Made by a program: the position numbers and the translations under genes. A stretch of 64,000 nt of DNA from Lentisphaerota bacterium (GTDB lineage: Bacteria > Verrucomicrobiota > Lentisphaeria > Victivallales > Victivallaceae): NCBI GenBank assembly GCA_015061625.1, contig SUWG01000001.1, forward strand, positions 48,210-112,209. Direction: 5' to 3'. The notes beneath the pieces are model-generated. The model made no database searches, had not been told where the DNA came from, and worked only from the letters and a program-made list of their open reading frames with translations. Below are positions 7,571 to 15,327 of the stretch, one piece after another. Numbering within the stretch: position 1 is the stretch's first letter; every line of letters starts with the position of its first letter.

Positions 7571-8728
7571 ATGCTTTACAACTACTCTTTCGCCAACCGC
7601 AAACGTGACCTTTCCGATGTGATGGCAACTGTCATCAAGGATGAGCCGCGTTTCATTTCCAACTTCAAAACCGCTCCGGATGCCGCATCTGCCAAACATG
7701 AATATCTGGAAGATCAGCTCACCGGCCGCGGAGTCAATGCCTCTGCCGCCGCCAGTGGTGTGCTGACCTTGAGCGCGGCCGATGCCGCCAAACTCAAAGT
7801 CGGCACTTTGCTGGCTCTCAAAGATGATCCGGCCCTTTTCCGGGTGACGGCCGTGACCGGTGAAAATGCCACACTGGAATTGGCGGGCAACAACGGTTCC
7901 GACCTGACTGCGGCGACCGATCTGCCCGCAGAAGGCGGCAAATTCCTCATCGTTTCGACCCCGATGGGCGAAGGAACTTCCAACGGCGACGGTGAAGAAA
8001 ATTATCACCTTTCCACGGTGGAGTGGAATGCCACACAGATCTTCCGTAAAGAGATCGTGCTTTCCGGTACGGCTCTGTCGGTAAACCTCTACGGCAATGC
8101 CGACAATCAGTTGAACCGCCAGACCGCTTTTGCCCTTGCCGACCTCGCCCGTGACCTCAACCGGGTGGCACTTTTCGGCCGCCGGGTGGAAGCGACGGTC
8201 AACACCAGAGGCGAAGCCGGAGGATTGTACTTTTTCGGTACGCAGTCCGGAGTGCCGGTGATCGATGCCGCCAAAAGCAAACTTGACAGTTTCCTGATCA
8301 ACGATGCGGCGCAGGCGGTTCTCGGTGAGGGCGGTGATCCGATGCAGATCCTCTGCTCTCCCGGTCAGGCACGGGTCATTTCCAATGAATACCGTGACCG
8401 CATTTCAATTCTGCGTTCCGATGACCGCCGCGGGGCATACGTCGCCGTGATCGTCAACGAGATCAACGGCAGAGGCATGACCATCATGGCCGATCCGGAT
8501 ATGCCCGACGGTGATGCGTGGGTGCTGGATACCGGCTGTTTCGCTCTGGCCAGTCTTTCCGGCAGAGCGATCACCGATATGGATGCCACTCCGGGTGGTT
8601 TCGACGGCATCCGCCGGGTGGCGATCGGCGAATTGACCTTTGAATTCAAAAATGTCAAACAGCGTTGCTGCCGCATCAAAAATCTGCTGGCCAGCAGCGA
8701 GGCGATCGCCGCATTGCGCAACGCATAA
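7571..8728 (+). CDS. Major capsid protein, SU10-like (HK97 fold)
   Basis: A 385-residue protein resembling the SU10/DUF5309 major head protein family. It opens MLYNYSFANRKRDLSDVMA and has QIFRKEIVLSGTA and LARDLNRVALFGRR in its central part, as in that family. Residues 60-120 contain an insertion with an alternating strand pattern (LKVGTLLALKDDPALFRVTA). Such proteins assemble icosahedral heads with the HK97 fold. A strong ribosome site (AAGGAG) precedes the ATG. The upstream gap (7486-7570) carries nothing obvious, and a 12-bp hairpin follows the gene. The complete frame argues that the module is not simply decaying. No maturation protease is encoded nearby, so this capsid may not be processed. 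Confidence 0.8.
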   Translation: MLYNYSFANRKRDLSDVMATVIKDEPRFISNFKTAPDAASAKHEYLEDQLTGRGVNASAAASGVLTLSAADAAKLKVGTLLALKDDPALFRVTAVTGENATLELAGNNGSDLTAATDLPAEGGKFLIVSTPMGEGTSNGDGEENYHLSTVEWNATQIFRKEIVLSGTALSVNLYGNADNQLNRQTAFALADLARDLNRVALFGRRVEATVNTRGEAGGLYFFGTQSGVPVIDAAKSKLDSFLINDAAQAVLGEGGDPMQILCSPGQARVISNEYRDRISILRSDDRRGAYVAVIVNEINGRGMTIMADPDMPDGDAWVLDTGCFALASLSGRAITDMDATPGGFDGIRRVAIGELTFEFKNVKQRCCRIKNLLASSEAIAALRNA

Positions 8729-8742
8729 AAAATGCCAACGGC

Positions 8743-8774
8743 CTCTTTCCCCCCTGCAAAACGGGGGGAAAGAG
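8743..8774 (+). terminator. 12-bp GC-rich hairpin after capsid gene
   Basis: CTCTTTCCCCCC and GGGGGGAAAGAG form a perfect stem with an 8-nt loop. No T-run follows, so it is more likely an mRNA 3'-end stabiliser or partial attenuator that raises capsid over downstream products. Confidence 0.6.
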
Positions 8775-8803
8775 CGACTTTCAATAATAAAGGAATATAA
8801 AAT

Positions 8804-9220
8804 ATGACGCTGGTTGAAACTGATGAATTTTTCCGGGAACACCCGCTGAAAGAAAGTTACTTCAAATACAGTGAAAATGAGCGTTCCGGGATTCTGGCAG
8901 TGGCCGCCAGAGATATTCAGGCGGCGGTATCCGGGATCGAACCGGTCAACGGCGATGAAAAGAATTTTATTGATGCCGCCATTGCCGAACAGACCATCTT
9001 TCTGATGCTCAATCCGGAGTATCTGACCGGCAAATACACCCGTACTGCGGCAGTCGGTTCCGGGGAAAGTATGCTGCGTTTCAGCGATCAACTTTCCCCG
9101 CTGGGCCAGCGGGCGGCGGCATTGATCGCCCCGTTGCTCAAACGGGGGGAAAATTTGAAAGAAAATACAACTGATGCAACAGATATTCTGCCGCCGACGG
9201 TATCTCTGATGCGCGGTTGA
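8804..9220 (+). CDS. Putative head-tail connector/adaptor
   Basis: A 138-residue protein in the usual connector position after the capsid gene. The N-terminus (TLVETDEFFREHPLKESYF, then a helix rich in Ala with AARDIQAAV) resembles gp6/adaptor-like proteins, whose common form is T-D-A-x-x-Y/F-x-x-H-P followed by an Ala-rich helix beginning about 25 residues later. In tailed phages such proteins form a ring under the portal. Here no tail genes follow, so it would close or stopper the head. AAAGGA lies nine bases before the ATG. The identification rests on position and a weak motif. Confidence 0.5.
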   Translation: MTLVETDEFFREHPLKESYFKYSENERSGILAVAARDIQAAVSGIEPVNGDEKNFIDAAIAEQTIFLMLNPEYLTGKYTRTAAVGSGESMLRFSDQLSPLGQRAAALIAPLLKRGENLKENTTDATDILPPTVSLMRG

Positions 9221-9253
9221 AACGATATCAGACAACTTAATGGTGATGTACTT

Positions 9254-9790
9254 ATGAATGACCCTGATTGTTACGGCAAATTCCCCAACGGCAATACTCC
9301 GTGTGCCAAATGCGATTACTTTGATTCCTGCCGCTATTACGCGGCAACTGCCAAAGCAGTCAACTGCCGGGAAAGACACATGGCAAGTTTTGAAAGAGCC
9401 TCATTCCTGGTGCCGGAAATGCCCGATTTTGACCATATCCCCGGCGAAGAAAAAAGTACGGAAACGGAAAACATCGTGGAAGCATTGAGCAAATTTTTCC
9501 GTTATCTGATCGACCTTGATGAGTATACGCTGGCATTGATTTGTCAAACGGTTTCCGGCGATGAGAATCATCAACCGGTAACAGTCAACTCTTTGAGTTC
9601 TCTGTTGGGCTGTTCCCGGCAGGCGGTACACCGGAAAATGCTTTCCGTGATCGCCGCCCATCCGGAGTTGTCCGGCTTTTTCCGCCGGGTGATAACCAAA
9701 TTTGCCGCGGCGAAAAGTTTGACCTGGCGGAGAAAAAAAGATGGCGGTGAATCATGTTCAGTTACACCCCGATCCAGCGCAAAGCTTTGA
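9254..9790 (+). CDS. Cys-rich/HTH DNA-binding protein overlapping terL
   Basis: A 178-residue protein. Its N-terminus has cysteines spaced C6, C18, C21, C27 and C39 (PCAKCDYFDSC), a likely zinc knuckle. Residues about 115-140 look like a helix-turn-helix (SLSSLLGCSRQAVHRKML). The last 37 nt overlap the terminase gene, implying tight coupling. I see two possibilities: a regulator of the head operon, or the sequence-specific packaging subunit working with TerL. The second is attractive because the 5402 protein lacks an HTH. No known family is certain. The ribosome site is weak (GGTGATG). Confidence 0.55.
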   Translation: MNDPDCYGKFPNGNTPCAKCDYFDSCRYYAATAKAVNCRERHMASFERASFLVPEMPDFDHIPGEEKSTETENIVEALSKFFRYLIDLDEYTLALICQTVSGDENHQPVTVNSLSSLLGCSRQAVHRKMLSVIAAHPELSGFFRRVITKFAAAKSLTWRRKKDGGESCSVTPRSSAKL

Positions 9791-11007
9791 AGTTACTGGC
9801 TTCGGCTGCCAATCATGTGATGCTTTTCGGCGGTTCCCGGTCGGGAAAGAGTTTTGTATTATGCTGTGCGCTGGTGGCAAGAGCGTTGAATTCTCCGGGC
9901 AGCCGTCATGCGGTGGTGCGCAAATATTGCAGTGATGCCCGCACCACGATCGGGCTGGATACCTTGCCCAAAGTGCTTAAAAGCCGTTTCGGCAACCGGG
10001 TGCGGTGGAAATTCAATAAGGCGGAAAATTTTTTCCGCTTTGCCAACTCCTCGGAAATCTGGCTGATCGGTCTGGATGACGGCGAAAGAGCGGATAAAAT
10101 TCTGGGCAAGGAGTTTGCCACGATCTACTTCAATGAGTGTTCGGAATTGGAGTACGCCAGCGTGCAGACCGCCCTTACCCGGCTGGCACAAAATGCGCCG
10201 CCGCTGGTCAACCGGGCATATTACGACTGCAATCCGCCGGGCAAAAGTCACTGGTGTTACCGGGTTTTCGTTGAAAAATGCGACCCGGTGAGCCGGGAAA
10301 GATTCACCCATCCGGAAAATTATGCAACATTGCAGATGAATCCGGGTGACAACCGGCGCAATCTGCCCGCCGATTATATCGAAAACACCCTCGCCAATCT
10401 GCCTGCCCGCCAGAAAGAACGTTTTCTGAAAGGCGAATGGCTCGACGATGACGAGGGCGCATTGTGGAGTTATGCGATGATCGATCCATTCCGGGTGGAT
10501 GAAGTGCCGGAATTGGAAAAGATCTTCATCGGTGTCGATCCGGCAGTTACTTCATCACCGGGGAGCGACTGCACCGGCATCGTGGCCGTCGGCAGAGATG
10601 CTGACGGCGGATTTTATGTGCTTGCCGACCGGAGCCTCCGGGCGACTCCGGCAGTCTGGGCGCATGAAGCGGTGGAGTTGTTCCGTCAGGTGAATGCCGA
10701 TAAGATCGTGGTCGAAGTGAATAACGGCGGAGAGTTGCTGAAAACCCTTTTCGCCGGAGAAGATGAGAATATTCCGGTAAAGCCGGTGCGGGCATTCAAA
10801 GATAAATATACCCGTGCCGAACCGGTGGCGGCATTGTATGAAAAAGGGGTGATCCACCATGCCGGGATATTTCCGGAACTGGAAAGCCAGATGTGTTCAT
10901 TCAAAGCCGGCGGGAATCATCACTCCCCTGACCGGATGGATGCGCTGGTGTGGGCAGTGAGCGAATTGGCACTGCTGCCGACCGGGAACCGCTTCATTAC
11001 CGCATAA
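9754..11007 (+). CDS. terL: Terminase large subunit
   Basis: A 417-residue packaging motor. The N-terminal ATPase has Walker A GGSRSGKS (residues 26-33) and Walker B TIYFNE with E128 as likely catalytic glutamate. The C-terminal RNase H-like nuclease shows its acidic residues in GVDPAVTSS (D262), VVEVNNGGE (E321) and SPDRMDALVWA (D393/D396). All key residues are present, so the protein should be active. It translocates DNA into proheads and cuts it. TerL normally precedes the portal gene in tailed phages; here it is the last gene of the operon, which is unusual. The next gene on this strand starts over 200 bp later from its own promoter. Confidence 0.92.
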   Translation: MFSYTPIQRKALKLLASAANHVMLFGGSRSGKSFVLCCALVARALNSPGSRHAVVRKYCSDARTTIGLDTLPKVLKSRFGNRVRWKFNKAENFFRFANSSEIWLIGLDDGERADKILGKEFATIYFNECSELEYASVQTALTRLAQNAPPLVNRAYYDCNPPGKSHWCYRVFVEKCDPVSRERFTHPENYATLQMNPGDNRRNLPADYIENTLANLPARQKERFLKGEWLDDDEGALWSYAMIDPFRVDEVPELEKIFIGVDPAVTSSPGSDCTGIVAVGRDADGGFYVLADRSLRATPAVWAHEAVELFRQVNADKIVVEVNNGGELLKTLFAGEDENIPVKPVRAFKDKYTRAEPVAALYEKGVIHHAGIFPELESQMCSFKAGGNHHSPDRMDALVWAVSELALLPTGNRFITA

Positions 11008-11121
11008 GGATCACATTGAATAACAGTATCCATCGTTGCCGGATACCATTCCGGATGATGACGGATGCTGTTTTTTTATTTTCTGCGCTTCACACTCCGG
11101 TATACCATCGGTTAAAAAAAT

Positions 11122-11137
11122 ATTTTTCATGAAAAAT
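11122..11137. promoter_or_regulatory. Perfect 16-bp palindrome after terL
   Basis: ATTTTTCATGAAAAAT is fully self-complementary. It lies between terL and the promoter of the zinc-ribbon gene. It does not resemble the 5.1-kb operators. It could be another regulator site or part of the module boundary. Confidence 0.4.
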
Positions 11138-11161
11138 GGGGCTGTATCCGTCTATAACAAC

Positions 11162-11190
11162 TTGACATCCCGGCCAATATGCCGTATATT
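11162..11190 (+). promoter_or_regulatory. Promoter of zinc-ribbon/dinG operon
   Basis: TTGACA (11162-11167), 17-nt spacer, TATATT (11185-11190); 36 bp before the start codon. Confidence 0.7.
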
Positions 11191-11226
11191 CTTTCACAAT
11201 CAATTTATCACAGCAGGAGGATGACC

Positions 11227-11937
11227 ATGACCGATCCCGATTTGGAAGCATTGTTGATTTTACAGGAAGCCGATCTGCGGCGCAAAGGTATGGAAAAACG
11301 TTTGGAATTGCTCCCCAGAGAGATGGATGCCATCATCGCCAGACGGGATAAACTCAATGCCTCGACTGCCGCCGCCCAGGAACTTCTGAAAAAAGAGGAA
11401 CTTGCCGTCAAAAAATGCGAGGCCGAAATTGCCCGCCTGACTGAAGAAAGTCAGAAGTTGCAGCAGCAATCCGCCCTGGTCAAGAAAAATAATGAGTATC
11501 AGGCCATGCTGGGGCAGATCGCCGATAACAAACGCAAGATCGGTTCTCTGGAAGAAGAAGTGCTGGAAAAATTCGACAAGGTCGCCGAACTCAAGGAAAA
11601 TGCCGAAAAAATCAAACGCGCCAACGCCCTTGAGCTGCGCAACGCCAGAGCCGAATTCGAGGAGTTGCTCGCCTTTTCCAAAACCGTCAAAGGCGAGATC
11701 GCCAAAGCCGTTGCCGACCGCCCGGCACTGACCGCCAATGTGCGTGACGAATTGCTTTCCACCTACAACCGTCTGCTCAAAGGCAAAGAGGGCACCGCAC
11801 CTTTGACCAAACTGGATAACGGCTGTTGCGGCAACTGCCACATGAAAGTCACCATGCAGACCGCCAATGAGTTATCCAAAGGCAAAATCGAGCATTGCGA
11901 CAACTGTCAGCATCTGCTCTATGCCGATCCGGAGTAA
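11227..11937 (+). CDS. C4-type zinc ribbon protein (CT398-like)
   Basis: A 236-residue protein with a long antiparallel coiled coil (about residues 5-175) and a C-terminal zinc ribbon of four cysteines (CCGNC near 200 and CDNCQ near 226). This is the architecture of the CT398/zf-RING_7 family, found in most bacteria and still poorly characterised; links to nucleic-acid handling or membrane trafficking have been proposed. Of two candidate ATGs, 11227 is preferred over 11221 because AGGAGG at 11215-11220 is then correctly spaced. The AlbA_2 gene begins 5 nt after the stop, and DinG overlaps that gene, so the three form one operon. Confidence 0.85.
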   Translation: MTDPDLEALLILQEADLRRKGMEKRLELLPREMDAIIARRDKLNASTAAAQELLKKEELAVKKCEAEIARLTEESQKLQQQSALVKKNNEYQAMLGQIADNKRKIGSLEEEVLEKFDKVAELKENAEKIKRANALELRNARAEFEELLAFSKTVKGEIAKAVADRPALTANVRDELLSTYNRLLKGKEGTAPLTKLDNGCCGNCHMKVTMQTANELSKGKIEHCDNCQHLLYADPE

Positions 11938-11942
11938 ATTTC

Positions 11943-13151
11943 ATGAGGTCTTACGACTTTGCCGAATTGGTTTACCGGAAAGTTGAATCCGATGAACTTG
12001 ATTACAAATCCGCTATGTCATGGCGGACGATGACCCGGCAGGAAAAGGGTAAGATCGTCCGTCATCTGACCGCATTCGCCAATACCCGCGGCGGTTTTCT
12101 GGTCATCGGCGTATCCGAAGATGTTTCCGGAGTTCCCTCGCTCTACACCGGTGTAAGCGAGGAACAGGCCGGTTCATTCGATCCGACCCCGGTGGGGGAT
12201 TTCATCAATGCCCATATCGAACCGGCATTGGATTACACCATCGAGCGGCCGCTGATCGACGGCAAACGTTATGTGATTTTTGTGGTGAAACCGTTTAAGC
12301 AACTGCCGCACGTCTGTTCCCGCGGCGTGGAAAATGAGTTGCAGGAGGGGATATTCTACATCCGCACCGCCGAAGCATCGAGCCGTCCGGCCCGCCGGGC
12401 GCACGAAATGCAGGAACTTCTGCGCCGCTGTATGCGCAACGAAAGAGAACAGCTCGGCCGTATCCTGCGGGGCATCCTCTACGAGACCCGGCAGAGTGCC
12501 GCCGGAGAAAAGAGCCGTTTGAGCGACCAGATCCTGGATGCGGAGCGTTACTTCCGCCACCGGCGCAACCGCAACGGCATCTGTCTGAAATTTGCCATGT
12601 ACCCCGACCGCGCACTAAATTCAGCATCAACCCCTGCCGATCTGCATGAAGCGGTGAAAAAATCGGTATTCCCCTGCAGCAAACCGGAATTTTTAAGTCA
12701 GAATGCCGCTGCCGGCGGTCAGGCCGCCAATGGTTCGGTGCGTTTCTTATCGGTTGAACAACCTTTGATGTGGCAATTTTTCGACAATGGTTTATTCTGT
12801 TTTTTCCGGGATGTGGAAAGCAACCGGATAACGTTGGAAAATCTCGCCAGATTCTGCGCGGAAAGTACCCGTTTCGCCGGAAAACTGGCGCAAAATCTGA
12901 ATTTAAGTGAAGAATTGCTCACCTTGAAAATATCCCTTTCACCCGCCGATGAAGCGGTCATCGAACCGGATTACCGCACCGGGGAAAAGGAAGTTGCCGC
13001 CGAGATCCGCCGCAGTGCCGCCGACCTGATCAGCGGTCAGGAGCAGCACGCCGCCCGGCTTCTGCGCCGTATCGGGGAACAATTTCAGTTGCCGGATAAG
13101 CAGTTGGATCATTTTCACAGTGCCATAAGCACCTTTCTGGAGTGCCGCTGA
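11943..13151 (+). CDS. AlbA_2 (Schlafen AAA_4) domain protein
   Basis: A 402-residue protein. Residues 12-130 carry the AlbA_2 putative nucleic-acid-binding domain: E-x-x-x-LDYKSA, then GKIVRHLTAFANTRGGFLVIGV. Residues 130-170 continue the domain with an FYIRT-type segment. The C-terminal half has no recognisable domain and is rich in charged helices. AlbA_2 proteins are varied, often transcriptional regulators or defence-associated. Here the gene is sandwiched between a zinc-ribbon gene and a dinG-like helicase gene, sharing one nucleotide with the latter, which suggests a nucleic-acid role. The start at 11943 is chosen because the upstream extension lies inside the previous gene. Confidence 0.7.
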   Translation: MRSYDFAELVYRKVESDELDYKSAMSWRTMTRQEKGKIVRHLTAFANTRGGFLVIGVSEDVSGVPSLYTGVSEEQAGSFDPTPVGDFINAHIEPALDYTIERPLIDGKRYVIFVVKPFKQLPHVCSRGVENELQEGIFYIRTAEASSRPARRAHEMQELLRRCMRNEREQLGRILRGILYETRQSAAGEKSRLSDQILDAERYFRHRRNRNGICLKFAMYPDRALNSASTPADLHEAVKKSVFPCSKPEFLSQNAAAGGQAANGSVRFLSVEQPLMWQFFDNGLFCFFRDVESNRITLENLARFCAESTRFAGKLAQNLNLSEELLTLKISLSPADEAVIEPDYRTGEKEVAAEIRRSAADLISGQEQHAARLLRRIGEQFQLPDKQLDHFHSAISTFLECR

Positions 13152-15202
13152 TGTTCATCGATGTTCCGGAAAATATGCCGGTGGATTTTTCCATGGATGA
13201 ATTCGCCGTCGATTATGAATTGGGCAACAGTTGCGATATCGATCTGCAATCATTCTGCCGGGAGTTCTTTTCCCCCGGCGGCACGCTGGCGCAAAGTGCC
13301 GAGATCAACGGCATTCCCTGCGAGGAGCGTCCGCAACAACTGGCGATGGCGCTGGAGATCGCCGCTTCTCTGGAATCCGGTCAAAACTGCTGTATCGAAG
13401 CACCCACCGGAGTCGGTAAAAGTTTCGCTTATCTCATCCCCCTGATCTGTTACGCCGTCAACAGCCGCCGCCCGGCACTGATTTCCACGGAAACGATCAA
13501 TTTACAGCACCAGTTGATCGAAAAAGATCTGCCGTTTCTCAAAGAATTGACCCAAATGGATTTCAAAGTCGCTCTCGCCAAAGGACGGAGCAACTACCTC
13601 TGCCGCCGCCGTCTGGCTCTGCTTTCCGGTGAGCAGAAAGATCTGCTGCTGCCAATGCCGCAAATGGTTCTGGAAACGGAAAAACTCATTTCCGATCTGG
13701 AAAACGGCAGAGATGACAGTTTCATCAACGGCGTGCGCGCCAACAACCGCATCTGGCATCTGGTCTGCTGTGAAAGCGGCAACTGCGCCGGGCCGAAGTG
13801 CGAATTTTACCGCAACTGCTACTATTTCAAAGCCCGCAGGAAGTGGGATGAAGCCGATATCGTCGTCGCCAATCATGCCTTGTTTCTCACCGATCTTGCC
13901 ATCCGGCAGGAGAGCGGCAACGGCGGCACTTTACTGCCGGATTACGGGGCGGTGATGATCGATGAGGCGCACACTCTGGAAAACAGTGCCGCCATGCATC
14001 TGGGGTTGCATATTTCCCGCCATTCGATGTTGAGTACCGTCAACCGCCTCTATCACCCCGAAAGGGCCAAAGGTCTATTCATGCGGCCGGGGGCGGAAAT
14101 GCTGGAGTTGCGCGGCAATGCCCAGCGCACCAGAGATGAAGTTTACGGATTTTTCACGCCTTACAATGATATTCTGAAAAATTCCGGTTCCAACTCGGTG
14201 CGGCTGGATGAGAAAACTCCCGATGCTTCGCCGGAAGTGCTGATGAAGTTATTCAATTCTCTGGCGGAAAGCATCGCGGCCATACAGGAAAATGAGGATG
14301 ACGAGAGTTTCCGCACTGAATTGCTCGCCAACGCTGACCGGTGCCGGGATTATGTCGATATGCTTGCCGCATTCACGGGGCGTTTGATGCCCGATGCGGT
14401 CTATTTCATTGAGGAGGATCAGGATTCAGTGACCTGCTGTGCCGCGCCGTTGAATGTGGCGGATTTATTGCGGAAATTGCTCTTCAACGGCGATCTGCCG
14501 GTGATGCTCTGCAGTGCCACGATGACCGTGGCGGGGAAATTCGATTACTTCACCGGCCGTATCGGTTTTGAGGGCGGCAAAGTATTGAAACTGGATTCAC
14601 CCTTTTCGCCGGATCAGGCGGCACTGGTGATAAAAAACGGTATGCCCGAACCGTCGTCGCCGGATTATCTGCCCAGTCTTGCCGCCGCCATCCGGGAATT
14701 GGTTTTGGAAAATTCCGGAAATGCGTTTGTGCTTTTCACCAGTTATCAGAGCATGAAATATTGTGCGGAAGCGTTGCGTGACATTTTTGCGGTCAAAGGA
14801 TTGACTTTACTGGTTCAGGGAGAGGGAATGACCAGAAGTGAGATGTTGCGGGTGTTTCAAACTGCTGATGATCCGGTACTTTTCGGCACGGACAGTTTCT
14901 GGACCGGGGTGGATGTGCCGGGGGATAAACTCTCTCTGGTGATCATCACCCGGCTGCCCTTTGCCTCGATCGGTTCGCCGCTGACCTCGGCGAGAATGGA
15001 AAAACTTGATGCCGCCGGGATAAGTTCTTTTGCCCATTACTCCCTGCCGGAAGCGGTTTTGAAGTTCCGTCAGGGAGCGGGCCGTCTGATCCGCACCAAA
15101 AACGACCGCGGCACCGTGGCGGTGCTGGATTCCCGGATCGCCACCCGCCGTTACGGACGGGATTTCATCAACTCTCTGCCCTACCAAACCAGATTCATCT
15201 GA
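13151..15202 (+). CDS. dinG: DinG-family ATP-dependent helicase
   Basis: A 683-residue superfamily 2 (XPD-like) DNA helicase. Motif I is APTGVGKS, motif II is the DEAH box in GAVMIDEAHTLE, and the C-terminal motif VI appears as FRQGAGRLIR. Cysteines between motifs I and II (YLCRR, then CCESGNCAGPKCEFYRNCYY) match the Fe-S cluster domain of XPD/DinG helicases. Such enzymes unwind DNA with 5'-3' polarity and resolve R-loops and other structures. The ATG at 13151 overlaps the previous stop by one base; a GTG nine bases earlier is also possible. In Escherichia coli dinG is LexA-controlled; I see no such site here. Confidence 0.9.
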   Translation: MFIDVPENMPVDFSMDEFAVDYELGNSCDIDLQSFCREFFSPGGTLAQSAEINGIPCEERPQQLAMALEIAASLESGQNCCIEAPTGVGKSFAYLIPLICYAVNSRRPALISTETINLQHQLIEKDLPFLKELTQMDFKVALAKGRSNYLCRRRLALLSGEQKDLLLPMPQMVLETEKLISDLENGRDDSFINGVRANNRIWHLVCCESGNCAGPKCEFYRNCYYFKARRKWDEADIVVANHALFLTDLAIRQESGNGGTLLPDYGAVMIDEAHTLENSAAMHLGLHISRHSMLSTVNRLYHPERAKGLFMRPGAEMLELRGNAQRTRDEVYGFFTPYNDILKNSGSNSVRLDEKTPDASPEVLMKLFNSLAESIAAIQENEDDESFRTELLANADRCRDYVDMLAAFTGRLMPDAVYFIEEDQDSVTCCAAPLNVADLLRKLLFNGDLPVMLCSATMTVAGKFDYFTGRIGFEGGKVLKLDSPFSPDQAALVIKNGMPEPSSPDYLPSLAAAIRELVLENSGNAFVLFTSYQSMKYCAEALRDIFAVKGLTLLVQGEGMTRSEMLRVFQTADDPVLFGTDSFWTGVDVPGDKLSLVIITRLPFASIGSPLTSARMEKLDAAGISSFAHYSLPEAVLKFRQGAGRLIRTKNDRGTVAVLDSRIATRRYGRDFINSLPYQTRFI

Positions 15203-15234
15203 CCGCACGGATTCTGATTTTTGCGCGTAATTAT

Positions 15235-15263
15235 TTGAAATAATGAGATAAAAGTGCTATATT
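15235..15263 (+). promoter_or_regulatory. Promoter of LRR gene
   Basis: TTGAAA (15235-15240), 17-nt spacer ending GTGC, TATATT (15258-15263). Downstream, GTGATATCAAC and GAATCACT elements form a loose inverted pair in the leader. Confidence 0.7.
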
Positions 15264-15327
15264 TTGTCAGAAATATCAAATAGTGAATCACTAATGGTGA
15301 TATCAACAACCATAGAAAGGAGTTTTT

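Larger units (their letters stand above)
4090..11007. mobile_element. Phage-derived head-only module with S24 repressor
   Basis: Divergent layout: a minus-strand repressor (4090-4995), a 400-bp regulatory region with three operators, and a plus-strand operon of eight genes ending with the large terminase. The genes supply a portal, a scaffold-like protein, a major capsid protein, a connector and terminase, which are the parts needed to build and fill a head. No integrase, tail, lysis or replication gene is present within the module or its neighbours. All reading frames are intact. I found no convincing attachment-site duplication at the edges (rodA on the left, zinc-ribbon gene on the right). 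Possible explanations are a decayed but still selected prophage, a capsid-forming satellite lacking its integrase, or a domesticated particle or gene-transfer system. Confidence 0.75.

Noticed and set aside
4055..11160. Attachment-site duplication flanking the head module
   Set aside because: I compared the sequence after rodA with that after terL and saw no convincing direct repeat; no tRNA gene borders the module.
13151..15202. DinG and the S24 repressor as parts of one SOS cassette
   Set aside because: The dinG operon has its own promoter and no copy of the ATTGC-N6-GCAAT operator; the closeness is probably chance.
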